Below are positions 12,361 to 24,121 of a stretch of DNA of 64,000 bases, in pieces. Source of the stretch: Oenanthe sinensis (lineage: Eukaryota > Streptophyta > Magnoliopsida > Apiales > Apiaceae); assembly GCA_028671895.1 (NCBI GenBank), contig JAPMAC010000209.1, positions 19,924,501 to 19,988,500 on the forward strand. Reading direction: 5' to 3'. A program made the translations under genes and the position numbers. How positions within the stretch are numbered: the stretch's first letter is position 1; the number at the start of each line of letters is the position of its first letter. Below the pieces are notes generated by a model. That model was given only the letters and a program-made list of their open reading frames with translations. It was not told the DNA's origin and did not search any database.

Positions 12361-15300
12361 TTAAAATCTCGATTTCTTGCGCTCCTCTTCCTCACGAGCT
12401 TTCTTCTTGGCTGCCTTTTCTTTCTTCATGAGCTCAGGGTTGCAGACTTCATCCATTCTTTTCTTGAGAAGATTAAGTCCTTCTGCTTCCACATGATTTC
12501 TGATCTTATAATCTCGAAACAACCTCAACCACCTCTCAACCATGCTGCGAGTGGTAAGCTTCGTGGGAATGTCTTCAAACCTCAGCTTAGTTACTTTGTC
12601 AGGATACCCCTTTTCCCCTTTCTTCCTTATGACCAGCTGCTTAGGGTATCCAATGACAATAGCGGTGGTGCATTGCTGTAGCCTCTGAATATCAAGCTGT
12701 TGTCTTCTCTTACAGAAGTTCTCAAACGTGACCCTTAGATAGTTCTGATCAAACTCATCAACATCATCCATCTCATCAATCAATTCCCTTATGATACACA
12801 GTGTTTCATGACTGTGTTCTGCAAAGATGTCGTACTTGAGCTCAATGACGGTTTCCACCTGATGCTTGTCTGTATAGATCAACAGGTCATTCTCATTCTC
12901 AGCTTTGCTTTTGACAAACTTGACGTTTGCACCAACCACTGCACTAGCTTCCTCCCTTATTTCTCCTTCTTCAGGAATGTCTAATCTTGGATCTCCGTAT
13001 CTCTGCACATGCTCCTTTATTGCCTCTTCTTGCTGCTCGAATGCATAGTCTTCAGGCTCCTTCTTAACCACTGGTAGTTTGGCTTCAGGCAACTTGTATC
13101 TAACATCTTGCCTTCTTATCAACTTCTCCATGTCCTTAGCCACCGGCTTCTTTTCCTTTGTTAGAAAACCCTTTGTGAGGACTAGCTTTGCAACTGCCTT
13201 CAGTACATTTTCGCTCGGGGTCAGTTTCGAGTCATGTAGATTTACGATCCTCAAGACCTTGTCATGGACGTATCTGATTTGATAGGGATTTAGAATAATG
13301 TCAACCCCTCTGTCTTCAGCCATCTTCAATAGTTTCTCTTTAAACAGCACTCCAGTCTTGACAGAGGTGTCTACCTTGTGAGCATATTCTACCAGTTCAC
13401 TAGCACCCCTTACATGGAAGAATGCTTCATCAACCATACAAGGCTCGATTCTTGTTATGGGTGCCCAAGTAATCATCAGACTCCATGCTTTCTCCTTGAA
13501 TATAACTTGAACAGAGGTGCATCCCTGTCTTATACAGTCTAGATAGTTCAGAAGCCCAGGGTTTAGATTTTCTAGCTTGTGGAGAAGGAAACTCAATCTT
13601 TCTGAGTCAGGAGCATAGACTCTTGGTCCAGCTAAGGCTTCTCTAGCCTTGTCCCACTCGGGACCTTCCCTCCTTATGTCAGCCTGGACCTTAGGATCTG
13701 TGATCTTTTTCATTTCATACTCATGCTGAGTTTTCTGAGCCGCTCTCTTCTCCTTTGCCATTAGTTCCTTTTCCACTATTCCTTGAAGCACTTCTTTATT
13801 CACTCTTTCTCTGGCTTCCCTGAAAATCTCTTCTTGCATCTCCGCTTCTTTCGCTACTTCATCAATTTCTTCTTCCGACACATGCTCGTCAGCAACCGAG
13901 TGGTCTCCTGCATCACCTGCAACTCCTGCGCCAGATCCGCCAGGATTTAGACCTCTTTCTTGTTCCCACTCTCTCGCCCGTTGCTCGAGTCTCGACCTCC
14001 TTGCCACTAAGGCTTCTACATCCATCTCATCCTCATCAGAATCTTCAATAAAGTCTCCCATAAATACATCGACGAGAGGTGTTTCTTTCTCAGCTCCTGC
14101 TTCTTCAACTACCATCTTCTGCTTGCCTTTGTCTTTAAGAGCCGGTTGAGCCTCCTCCACCTTTTCACCAGATTTATTTTCGGACTCGATCACCGGACCC
14201 TTACTAGTCAGCTTTTTCAGACCCTGATCCTCCTTCTCCCCCTTAGGTGGGTTATCCTCATCAGGAGCATCATCATCATTTTTATCGTCACCACCACCAC
14301 CGGTTGAAGGACCAGGTTCAGCCCTGTTACGTCCAATGACAGCATCAAGTAGTTCATTCAGCTTCGTCCAGACCTGAGACATGCCATGAGTGACATCATC
14401 GACTGACCGCCCAACCTCCACTTGTACCAATCCAAGATTGTTTATCTTGTCAATCATTTGATTTTGGACGGCAATCAAGTTCTCCATGAACTGTGCTCCA
14501 AACTCCAATCTTCCAGAGTGAGAAGAGACAGCAGCAGTAACATCAACAACTCCAGCCTCCAAAGCCTCCACCTTCTACACTAGATCCTTCAATTTAGGGG
14601 ACGGTGTTTGGCTTGGGTTAAACTGTTTACTCTCGCCGGGTTCTGTTTCACTCAAGATCTCTAAAGAGAAGGGATCTACTCTCCCTGTCTCTCTCTCGTG
14701 TTTAGAGCCTAACAGAACTAAAGCCTCATCCACTAGTCGCTGAGGACTAGCGGTGAGTTGGTCGGCGATATCGGTCAGTGAGACTGAACCTTTAAACGCC
14801 GTGTCTATGTTAGGAGATGGCGTTATGACCATGTCATCCCCTTGTTCACCAAGAACATGTTCTGGTTCGCTGGGCTGTTCTGGAGGTGTAGACCCACCAG
14901 TCACCAGATGTCGTTGCTCTGTGAGCAACTTGTTTTCTGATTTCGATGAGGAAAAGTCATCCGTACTGGATTCGACAGACTCTTCCACATATACACTTCC
15001 TGAGATTCTAGTATTAGAAGAGCTAGTCTCAGTTTGCCATTCCCCTTCCGAGAAATTGCTCAAAGAGCCCTGAGCGGACAACTCAAGGGAGGTAGGGCCA
15101 GCTCTTATTGGCTGTTGAGCTGGACCCCCTCCTTAACTCTCACCAACATGCCTAGGCGAGTGCGAATGTGTTGGAATATTTAGGAGAGGTGAGCCACCAG
15201 CGTGAGGTGTGGTGGCTGTGAGAGGTGAACTATCCCTAACAGGTTGCGTAGTTGCCACTGGGATAGAATCCATCTTTAGCTTCTTTGAGAGTGGCAGAGC

Positions 15301-15738
15301 TGCTGATTTTACTACTCTCTCAACTCCTACACTCCCTCCACTCGATTCACTCGACTTAGATGGGCTTGCCTTCCTTTTATCACCAGTTTTAGGGATGGCT
15401 GAATGTTTATGAACAGAAGGGCTTGCAGCCTGGGATAGAGCCTGGGGGTTTTCAGGCCCACGGCTGTAGAAAACAGGGGTTGGTTGAATTGAAATTTGAT
15501 CAAGATCAGCAAGAATAGGTACCTGACTCAGAAGATCTTCATCCTTGTCAGCTCCAGCTTCTGCAACATTTGCTTCAGCCATTTCAACATCCATACCTGC
15601 TTCTCCCAAATTTCCAGACACTTGATCTCCATCAGCAGCTTCGTTGCCACTACCTTCCGCTTCTACTGCGGTAAACTGAGAAGCATGCCTCCTAGCATAC
15701 TCATCTTGCAGATCCTGGAAGTACGGAGTCAGGCGCAA
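12361..15738 (-). pseudogene. Element 1 third ORF, middle and C-terminal parts
   Basis: Three open segments of 201, 168 and 736 codons lie in one frame, separated only by stops at 15,133 (TAA) and 14,575 (TAG), and in the same frame as the N-terminal segment upstream. The first part is Ser/Pro-rich with two basic clusters (GDKRKASPSKSS and LSKKLKMDS) that look like nuclear-localisation signals. The 736-codon part (14,571-12,361) begins with a likely coiled coil, then a strongly acidic linker (GGGGDDKNDDDAPDEDNP), a long Glu/Lys/Arg-rich helical stretch, a globular region with LNPYQIRYVHDKVLRIV, and a basic tail (KKKAREEEERKKSRF). No hydrophobic stretch long enough for a membrane span is visible. 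The block around NPYQIRY is recognisably shared with the relic at 31,155. The function is unknown; env-like is only the customary name for this position. Confidence 0.8.
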
Positions 15739-15756
15739 CTCAAAAAGTCTGGACTT

Positions 15757-16521
15757 TTACTGGGTTTCCATGGTGGAGATACTCTTTAAGGTCATATCAA
15801 AACATGCCATCCTTTCAGAGCCTTGAAATATTCTTCTGTGCTCCTCTGAAAGAACGTCATCCAGAACCATCTGAAGAAATCTTGGCATCCAACATTTGAC
15901 TGGTCCATCTTCCGGATTCCGAGATGCATTCTTTTCCAGTGCCCACCTCTCAAGCAACTGAATCAACAGATGTTTGCTCACATTCACTCTTCTGTTATTT
16001 GCCACTCCATATAGAATTACTCGACAGCTGTTGTTCATTGGCCTGTAGTCTTTGTCCTTTGGGAACATGTAGCGTTGAATGGCCTGAACTACATAATCCC
16101 ACTCAGCTAGTAACATACCTGTGTGAACCTTTGTTACCTTGATAGGACCCGTGGGAGGACGACAACCTATCTCTGTGAATAATTGCAACATTTCTTCCAT
16201 AGTGGGTTTCGGAGCAAAATTTTCTGAAGGAAGCCCAAGAATCTCATTGAACTTCTGCAGACTGACCTCATATTTTGCACCACTGATAGTAAAGGACAAG
16301 CCTGTTGGATTTGCTTTACCACCCTGAATCTCTAATGTTGAGTAAGCAGCTTGAAGGGCTTCAACATTCAGGATGGGAGAAGTGGTTAAGGCATGACTTA
16401 TTATGGATGTGTTGTTGAGGGACTCAATCCAGAACTGGTAGTGAATGAATCTACCAGTTGCTCGATCAGCAGAGAGATTAACAAAGTTGGTTTTGGGAAT
16501 AGTGAAATTTGGGTTGGCCAT
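15757..16521 (-). CDS. Element 1 third ORF, N-terminal domain
   Basis: From ATG at 16,521 (MANPNFTIPKTNFVNLSADR) the frame is open for about 254 codons to a TAA at 15,757. The frame is also open back to 16,587, but this ATG gives a start like that of element 2's ORF3. The domain is globular and mixed: FWIESLNNTSIISHALTTSP, LSFTISGAKYEVSLQKFNEI, LLAEWDYVVQAIQRYMFPKD and WMPRFLQMVLDDVL. Element 2 has the same order (LRKEWSFFFDQIAKCFTGK, then YYHRFLMILLNHF), so the two are distant homologues. It resembles transposon-encoded plant proteins of unknown function. It lies 1.2 kb downstream of pol. There is no signal peptide. The host does not appear to contribute this gene. Confidence 0.75.
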   Translation of the reverse strand: MANPNFTIPKTNFVNLSADRATGRFIHYQFWIESLNNTSIISHALTTSPILNVEALQAAYSTLEIQGGKANPTGLSFTISGAKYEVSLQKFNEILGLPSENFAPKPTMEEMLQLFTEIGCRPPTGPIKVTKVHTGMLLAEWDYVVQAIQRYMFPKDKDYRPMNNSCRVILYGVANNRRVNVSKHLLIQLLERWALEKNASRNPEDGPVKCWMPRFLQMVLDDVLSEEHRRIFQGSERMACFDMTLKSISTMETQ

Positions 16522-17189
16522 TTGAGATTTATGTTTGAGAAGAGAAATGTTTTGTAAAGATTTTGCAATGAAAATTTTAGAGAACAAGTTCTAAATTTAA
16601 ACACAAAAAAACGTACACGAACCCCACTAATTACCCACGTAATAAAACTCCCCACTAATGACCACTTAACTCCCCACTAATGATCACTTAACTCCCACTA
16701 ATGATTGACGGTTTAGCTTTAGGAAATTAAAGTGAACAGTCGTTTTGTTTTGAAAAATGCGAGTATCTCGGAAAACCACAAAACAGGGCGGTTACTTGGT
16801 ACTTTATGGATTGATCAGTAACACACACAACTATGCCACTTGAGAAAAAAATGAAAAACACGAAGACACGAAATCAAAAAAAAACAAACTCACTCGAATA
16901 TCAGGAGAACTGAACAATGATTTGCAAGAACACTAATTTTAAGAGATGACGTAGAATATGCGTAAAAAGTTCAACAGTTTACTTTAAACAAAATTTTGGC
17001 AGAGTTTTGTTTTACTGATTAATGTTTTCAAGTAACAGTTAGTGATTTTTGTTTAAGAAAATCACAAGAAAAACTTGGTGTTATGGCAGGGAAGAGGATG
17101 CTGTGAATGTATGTATATGCGTGTGTATTTGCTTCAGCTTTTTGAACTAGTGAGAGAGAGAAGGTTAATAGAAATAATGAACAGACTAT

Positions 17190-17490
17190 ATAATGCTATA
17201 TTATATACTTGCACGCCTAAAAAAGAAAGTAACTGAAGAGACAAGTCACATCTCGATCTCGAGATCCGCATCTCGATCTTCATCTCAAAGTCGATCTTGA
17301 TGTCGATCTCGATCCGTATCTCGATCTACATCTTGATGTCGATCTCGATGTCGATCTCGATCCGCATCTCGATCTACATCTCGATGTCGATCTCGATGTT
17401 GATAGATCGAGATGTACCTTAACAGTTTTTAAGCAATTTTCGCAAGTCAATCTCGATCTCGATCCAGAACCAGATCGAGATTTGCCTTGG
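17190..17490 (-). repeat. Repeat-rich pol-ORF3 spacer of element 1
   Basis: Within the non-coding spacer 16,588-17,757, positions 17,250-17,480 hold about 15 copies of ATCTCGATC or near variants, the word that forms the U3 array of this element's LTRs. On the minus strand the array is followed by a TATA-like TATATAATATAG near 17,200, and then by the ORF3 start about 680 bp on. The rest of the spacer is AT-rich and shows nothing else. Confidence 0.75.
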
Positions 17491-17757
17491 AAACTTACAA
17501 TTTTGAAATGACAGGGAATTTAGCAAATAAACCATGCATTACAAAATTAAGTCTAGCATTAAATCCTATCACATTATTAGACATTAATAGTATGGATACA
17601 CAGATCATCATAAGATTAATGTCATGAAACTTTCTAACTTCCCCTTATGACATGCAATACATATATTTTTGAAGTTAAGTACACATTATTAATTATGAAT
17701 ATTCATGAACAACAATAATATGTACACAAACTGAATTATAACAGATAGGTAGCAAAA

Positions 17758-20700
17758 CTAACAGGTGTTAAGCATCCCCAATTCACCAACCAATCTAGAA
17801 AATGTTGATTTGTCTAGAGGTTTAGTGAATATATCTGCTATTTGACGTTCAGTAGACACAAAATTCAACGCTACAGTTCCATTTTCTACATGCTCTCTAA
17901 TAAAATGATACCTTATATCAATATGCTTAGTCCTTGAGTGATCCACATGATTGTTGGTCATTGCAATAGCACTTGTGTTGTCACACATGATAGGAATCTT
18001 AGATACTTCCACACCGTAGTCCTTGAGTTGGTTCTTCATCCACAGTATCTGGGCCACACAGCTTCCAGCAGCAATATATTCTGCTTCAGCTGTCGAGGTA
18101 GATACTGTGTGTTGTTTCTTGCTTTGCCAAGACACCAACCTTCTTCCAAGAAACTGACAGCTTCCTGAAGTGCTCTTCCTATCTATTCTACAACCTGCGT
18201 AATCTGAATCCGAATAGCCAACAAGATTAAACCCTGTATCTCTTGGGTACCAAATCCCAAGATTTGATGTTCCCTTGAGATACCTAAAAATACGCTTTAC
18301 GGCTATGAGATGTGACTCTCTAGGATCCGCTTGGAACCTTGCACATAAGCATGTAGAGAACATAATATCAGGTCTGCTAGCAGTTAAATACAAAAGAGAG
18401 CCGATCATACCTCGATAGCTTGAGATGTCTACAGGTTTTCCCGCTTTATCCTCGTCAAGCTTCGTGGCTGTTGCCATAGGAGTCTTAGCTTGTGATACAT
18501 CTTCGAGACCATACTTCTTTAATAGATCATGAATGTACTTGGTCTGGCAGATAAATATCCCGTCCTTCTTCTGACTAACTTGAATACCGAGAAAGAATGT
18601 CAGCTCTCACATCATGCTCATCTCATACTTTGATTGCATTAACTTTGCAAATTTAGCACACAACTTCTCATTTGCAGACCCAAAGATAATGTCATCCACA
18701 TATACTTGCACCATTATTAGATCATCTTTGCATTTCTTGTAGAAAAGCGACTTGTCGATTACTCCTCTGGTGAAACCAGTTTCTAGTAAGAAGTCTGACA
18801 AAGTTTCATACCACTTCCACAGAGACTGCTTAAGGCCATATACTGATTTGAAGAGGCGATAAACATAATCACAGTATTTGTTGTCGATAAACCCAGGAGG
18901 TTGATCAACATACACTTCTTCATCCAGTTCACCGTTTAAAAATGCACTCTTGACATCCATCTGATAGACTTTAAAACCATGATGTGCTGCGAATGCTAAG
19001 AACATCCTTACGGCCTCTAGCCTTGCTACTGGTGCGTAGGTTTCATCATAATCAATTCCTTCTCTTTGAGTATAACCCTTAGCAACCAGACGAGCTTTAT
19101 TTCGTGTTACAAGTCCGTTTTCATCCAGCTTGTTTCTGAATACCCATTTTGTTCCAACAACAGATCTATTCTTTGGTCTGGGTACCAGTTTCCACACCTT
19201 CTGCCTTTCAAACTGATTGAGTTCTTCTTGCATAGCGATCACCCAATCAGTGTCATCTAGGGCTTCTTCCACCACTTTAGGTTCCAATTGAGAAAGGAAC
19301 ACTGAGTATAGACATTCATTCTCAGTGGCAATTTCAGCTCTAGCTTTTCCTCTAGTAGTCACTCTGGCATCTGGATCACCAATAATTAGCTCAAACGGAT
19401 GGTCCTTGCTCCAAGTACGATCCCTAGCAAATGTTCTTGATGACTCAGCTTGATCTTGTAAGTGAAGGTGACTTAGTCTAGAAGTACTTCCACTAGCTCT
19501 TCCTGAGCAAGTACTAGCTCCCCCTGAGTGAGATGCTCCCCCTGAGTGCATACTTACTCCCCCTGAGTTAGTACCAGGTCTAACGGAAGGTGATCCCTCA
19601 GCCCTAGTGTTTTGTATTGGCGAGACACTAGACTCTTGATTAATTACATTATTTATCATTGGATCACTACCCTGCACTACAGACTCAGGGATTGTATCCA
19701 CTTCATCAATATCCATATTTTCAAATCTTAGGGAAGTGGGCTCACTGTCTTCTTTTTGTATAGAAGGGAGCTTTGAGTCGTCGAATGTGACATTAAGGCT
19801 TTCAACCACCTTGCGATCATTAAGCGCAAACACCCTGTGCGCTGCTACTACTTCAAGAGAATATCCAATGAAAACCCCTTCATCTGCTTTGGCATCAAAC
19901 TTTCCAAGTTGTGCATTGTCTCTTAACACAAAGCATTTGGCACCAAACACGTGAAAGTACTTGATAGATGGTTTTCGTTTATTCATCAGATAGTAAGGCG
20001 TCTCATTATAGTCTTTTGTAATCAGGGTTCTGTTCTGTGTATAACACGCCGCGCTAACTGCTTCAGCCCAAAAATATAAAGGAATTCTTGACTCATACAG
20101 CATTGTCCTAGCTGCTTCAACCAGTGTCCTATTCTTCCTTTCTACCACCCCATTCTGCTGCGGTGTTCTCGGTGCTGAATACTGTCGCTGATCCCTTTAG
20201 ATATGCAGAAATCCATTAACACTGAGTTCTTGAATTCTGTCCCGTTGTCAGATCGGATAGTCTTCACAGTCAGACTTGCTACGTTTTCAATTACCAGTAC
20301 ATGCCTAATGATCTCATGTGGCACTTCATCTTTCGATGTCACAAACTTTACCCATGTGTATTTAGAAAAGTCATCGACTATCACCAACGCGTATCTTTCC
20401 CTTGACATTGACATAACATTAACGGGTCCAAACAAATCCATGTGAAGTAGTTGTAGGGGCTCGGTAATGCTATTTACTTGCTTATCCTTATGCGAGGCTC
20501 TTTTCGATTTTCCCATCTCACATGCTTCGCAGAGTCCATCTGGAGTAAATTCCATCTGCGGCAGCCCTCTCACCAATTCTCTCCTTACGAGATTATTCAT
20601 TGCTTTAAAGTTCAGGTGAGATAATCTTTTATGCCATAGCCAACTTTCATCAGCAGAAGCCTTGCTATAGAAACACGTGACTTCAGACTGATCAGCAGAA

Positions 20701-21101
20701 TTCATGTCGGCTATGAACAAATTTGACTTCCTTACTCCTTTGAGAGCAAGGCTTCCATCCTTTTTGCTTCGAATCAAACAATCATGCTTCCCAAAGTTGA
20801 CGTCAAAACCCTTGTCGGTGAACTGACTAACGCTGAGAAGATTATGTCGCAATCCTTCCATAAAAGACACGTCCTCAATGATAACATTTCCACAAACAAT
20901 CTTGCCATATCCCCTGGTGTAACCTTTGCTGTTATCTCCAAAAGTAACCACGGAGCCGGCTCTCAACACCAAATCTGTTAGCAGGGACTTATTGCCGGTC
21001 ATATGCCTCGATGCTCCACTGTCCAGCACCCATATGACTTTACTCTTTTCCTGTTCACTGCCCTGCAAATCCAGAAAGGTTAGGTGTTCTTCGGAACCCA
21101 A
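17758..21101 (-). pseudogene. Element 1 pol: protease, integrase, reverse transcriptase, RNase H
   Basis: In order: aspartic protease (VIWVLDSGASRHMTG), the His/Cys zinc domain and pre-integrase (LWHKRLSHLNF, CEACEMGK), integrase core with HMDLFGPV, RSDNGTEF and VVERKNRTL (the three acidic residues are present), then a Ser/Gly-rich hinge, RT with WVFRNKLDENG, MDVKSAFLNGELDEEV and YVDDIIFGS (catalytic aspartates at 18,691-18,702), and RNase H with DSDYAGCRIDRKSTSG, TAEAEYIAA, CDNTSA and TKHIDIRYHFIREH. Two lesions are visible: a one-base loss near 20,180 in the integrase, and a TGA at 18,607 where related pol proteins have Gly. The first pol codons overlap the end of gag in the -1 frame. Length fits a full copia pol. 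Confidence 0.9.
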
Positions 21102-23627
21102 TGATGTTTGGGCCCGGCGTCAATAATTTTCTTTTTCTTTTCAGATACAGAAGGCTTTGCCTTGTTGCCATCAGGGGCATACATCTTGACTTTGTCTTTT
21201 CCCTTGTCAACCTTGACTGGTTTGTCAGGTTTGGGAGTAGACTGGTCACTCCTAACTTTAGGAGGACTTGAAGTCTTAGCCTTTGACCCAGCATGCTTTT
21301 TCTTACCACTACTAGATGTATGTTCACCAGATGTACTAGCAGTATTCATCAAATTAAAATAAGCATGCATGATGTTTACAGCACATGGCATACAAGTATG
21401 ATTATTGCATTTGGCATGATTTGCATACATGTTAGGCAAAGCAGTAGTTGCAGGCATGGTATTACAACCAACAGGTTTTTCTTCCTCTACATAGAACGGG
21501 CAATAGTAAGACAAATGATCAGTTTGATTACAAATATAGCATGCCTTCCTAGCTCGTGTAGATGTAGATACAGATACAGGTTCAGTTTTAACTACCTCTA
21601 CAGGTGTTTTCATTTGATTTGACCCTGCTACCCATTGTTTATATGACACCGTCTTAGCCTCCTTGGTTCCTACACCTCTCTTAGCATAAGCACTCTTACC
21701 CGCTCTCTTAGAAGTTGTAGGTTTTACTACTTGTTCTTCCGACTCTTTTTCCATTTTAATCTCATGTTCAATTTTAACAGCAACATGATCTATTGTCCTA
21801 GGCTCAAATTGCTTAAAGATAGGTTTTCTAACATCCCCTAAAACCTCAGGCACATTTTCTTTGACTAACACTGGCTCTAACAACTCAGCAGCCCTATTTT
21901 TCTTTTTCTGTGTGTAGTCAAGTCCTATGTTTACTTTTTCATTTTTACTCTTGCCTGCCAGTTTCATGTACATGTCCCTTTCTACAAAAACTTTATTAAC
22001 GGCTTCTTTAAAAGATTGACATGTTATTTTAAGCTCAGCTAATTCATTCTTAAGTTCTTCGTTAAGGTCTTCCCTAATCTTAAGTTTGTGTTCTAAAACG
22101 TCTACCTGATTCATTAACTGCCTTTCTTTACTTTCTCCTGATTCTAATTCCTCTACCTTGGCCTCGAGAAGTCTATTCTTAAGGGAGAGTTTAGCATTTT
22201 CCTCATTAACAGCGATTAGATTCAGTTGGAGATTGTACATGTCTTTAGTCATGGCAGCTAATTCATTTTGGTATTCAGAAATAGACATTTCATTTACGGT
22301 TAGAATTGGTACCTCTGATTGTTCTGAAGATTTTGCCATTAAAGCGAAGTTGCATAGCTCCTGATCTTCATCTTCATCAGACTCGTCCCAACCCTTCCCT
22401 TCAGTCACAACATACGCCCGGCTTTCCTTCTGTTGCTTGCTAACCAAGGCGTCATATTTCTTTTTCAGATCAGCATAGGATTCCTTGGGATGAACGTATT
22501 TGGGCTTCTTGCACTCTGTTGCAAAGTGTCCCAATTCATTGCAGTTAAAGCATCTGAACTTGTTCTTGTCTACCAGGTTAGGTCTGTAGCCACTACTAGA
22601 TGTGCTACCTCGACCGCTGTAATTTCCCCGGCCACTTACACTACTACCTCTGCTGCTGCTGCTGCTTCTTCGGCTGAAAGAACTACCAAATCGTCCTTTA
22701 CCTTTTCTTGGCTTCCTGAAGCTGATATGAGCAAATTCTCGAGCAATACAAGCATATGACTTGTCTTCTAATTTGTCCAGCTCTTCAAGGGTATAATATT
22801 CATCCTCACTTTCTTCGGATGGATCTTCAATATCTAATATCACCCTTTCAGGATTAGCAGTTTTCAATGAGACAGCTGCAAGTGCCTTTGCAGTAGACTC
22901 TTCAGCTACAAGTCCAGATTCACTTACCGCTTTGTATTCTCCACTATTGTAGGATCTTCTTTTGTCATTTTATTCTTGCTCCAGCTCGTAGGTCTTTAAA
23001 ACACCATACAGATTTTCGAGAGAAGTATTTTTCAAGTCTCTTGACTCTCGAATGGCAGTGATCCTGTGTTCCAGATGTTTAGGCAAATTCAAGAGAAACT
23101 TGATATTTGAATATGCTAGTGGATAGACTTTATCTCTTATACTCAGCTCGATAAGCAATTTACTGTAACGTTTGTAAACATCCGCTACACTCTCCTCGTT
23201 CGCATCTGAACGATTCATATTCAGATATCAGAATGCGCTTGTGATTATCTCTAACTTCCTTGGTCCCCTCCATCACTACAGCCAGTTTATTCCACATGGC
23301 TTTAGCTGTTTTTAATCCTTTTATTTGAACATAGTACTCTGAGTTTAGGGATTCAATTATGACGTTGCGTAACGACGCATCCATACCAACCAATTCTTTA
23401 TATGCGTCTGAAAACTTCATTTCCTCTTTAGGAATAGACCGGGATGGTATTAGTATCCCTCCTTCCATTCGCTCTGGCTCAATTCCCATGGGTATGTATG
23501 GACCGTTCTTCAATATTCTCAAGTATACCTTGTTTATTGATTCAAGGTAGGCTTTCATCCTTCCTGTCCATTCGTCATAATGTTGTGCATCAAACGGAGG
23601 TATCTTAAATCTGTGTGCAGCGGCCAT
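21080..23627 (-). pseudogene. Element 1 gag
   Basis: The start MAAAHRFKIPPFDAQHYDEWTGRM is the usual N-terminal domain of copia gag (DUF4219), followed by the UBN2 capsid region (MWNKLAVVMEGTKEVRDNHKRILISEYESF). A frameshift near 23,180-23,220 and a TAA at 22,970 interrupt it. After these, 21,080-22,867 is open for 595 codons with a Gly/Ser/Arg-rich tract, a zinc knuckle CFNCNELGHFATEC, a long coiled coil, a second knuckle CYICNQTDHLSYYC and a basic C-terminus ending HHWVPKNT. Large gag proteins with coiled coil and extra knuckles are typical of Sireviruses. Gag ends in a stop a few codons after the -1-frame pol begins. Confidence 0.88.
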
Positions 23628-24106
23628 TTTAATAAAGTTTAAAATTAAGATAATACACTTTTCAAATTACAATAAATTGTATTTACTTGAAAAATTAATT
23701 ATCTCACTTTAAATATCCAACACTTAATATCCAATGGGTTTTGCACTTAAGATTCAAGCAAGTTAGTTCTAATCTCAGGAACAGTAGCAGGGTCCACCAC
23801 TTTTTCAAGTCCAAACAAAAGATTGTCCACTTTCTAGTTGACAGAAGTTCGAATATGTACTTTTTGTTTAGTCAAACAGTTGATTCACTTTTGGTCACAA
23901 GAAAACCCACAAAGCTCTAAGGTACAACGTTTGTAATGTTGTACAAATATTCCTTACACCATGACTCAGAACTTTTTAGATCTATGAACTTTTCAAGAAG
24001 AAACAAATAAAAGCTTTCGGCACAAACTTCAAGAAAAATGGATCTGGGATTTTCAAGAACCAACTCAAACAACACAGTAGGATCTCTGTTAGATGTGTTT
24101 AACAGG

Positions 24107-24121
24107 AGCTCTGATACTAAT
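24107..24121 (-). other. Primer-binding site of element 1
   Basis: Minus strand ATTAGTATCAGAGCTC directly after the 5' LTR end, a slightly altered form of TGGTATCAGAGC, complementary to the 3' end of initiator-Met tRNA. It fixes the 5' LTR on the right and the minus orientation. Confidence 0.85.

Noticed and set aside
12304..12681. 125-codon plus-strand ORF
   Set aside because: It is antisense to the third ORF of element 1 and has the composition of a mirror of Lys/Glu-rich coding sequence.
12361..14571. 736-codon ORF as a host gene
   Set aside because: It lies between the polypurine tract and pol of a complete retrotransposon, in one frame with the upstream third-ORF segments.
12361..16587. 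Retroviral envelope glycoprotein
   Set aside because: No signal peptide, membrane span or Cys-rich ectodomain is visible; the name env-like rests on position alone.
21080..21101. Classic -1 slippery heptamer at the gag-pol overlap
   Set aside because: No X XXY YYZ sequence in the gag frame could be found in either element, so the mechanism is left open.
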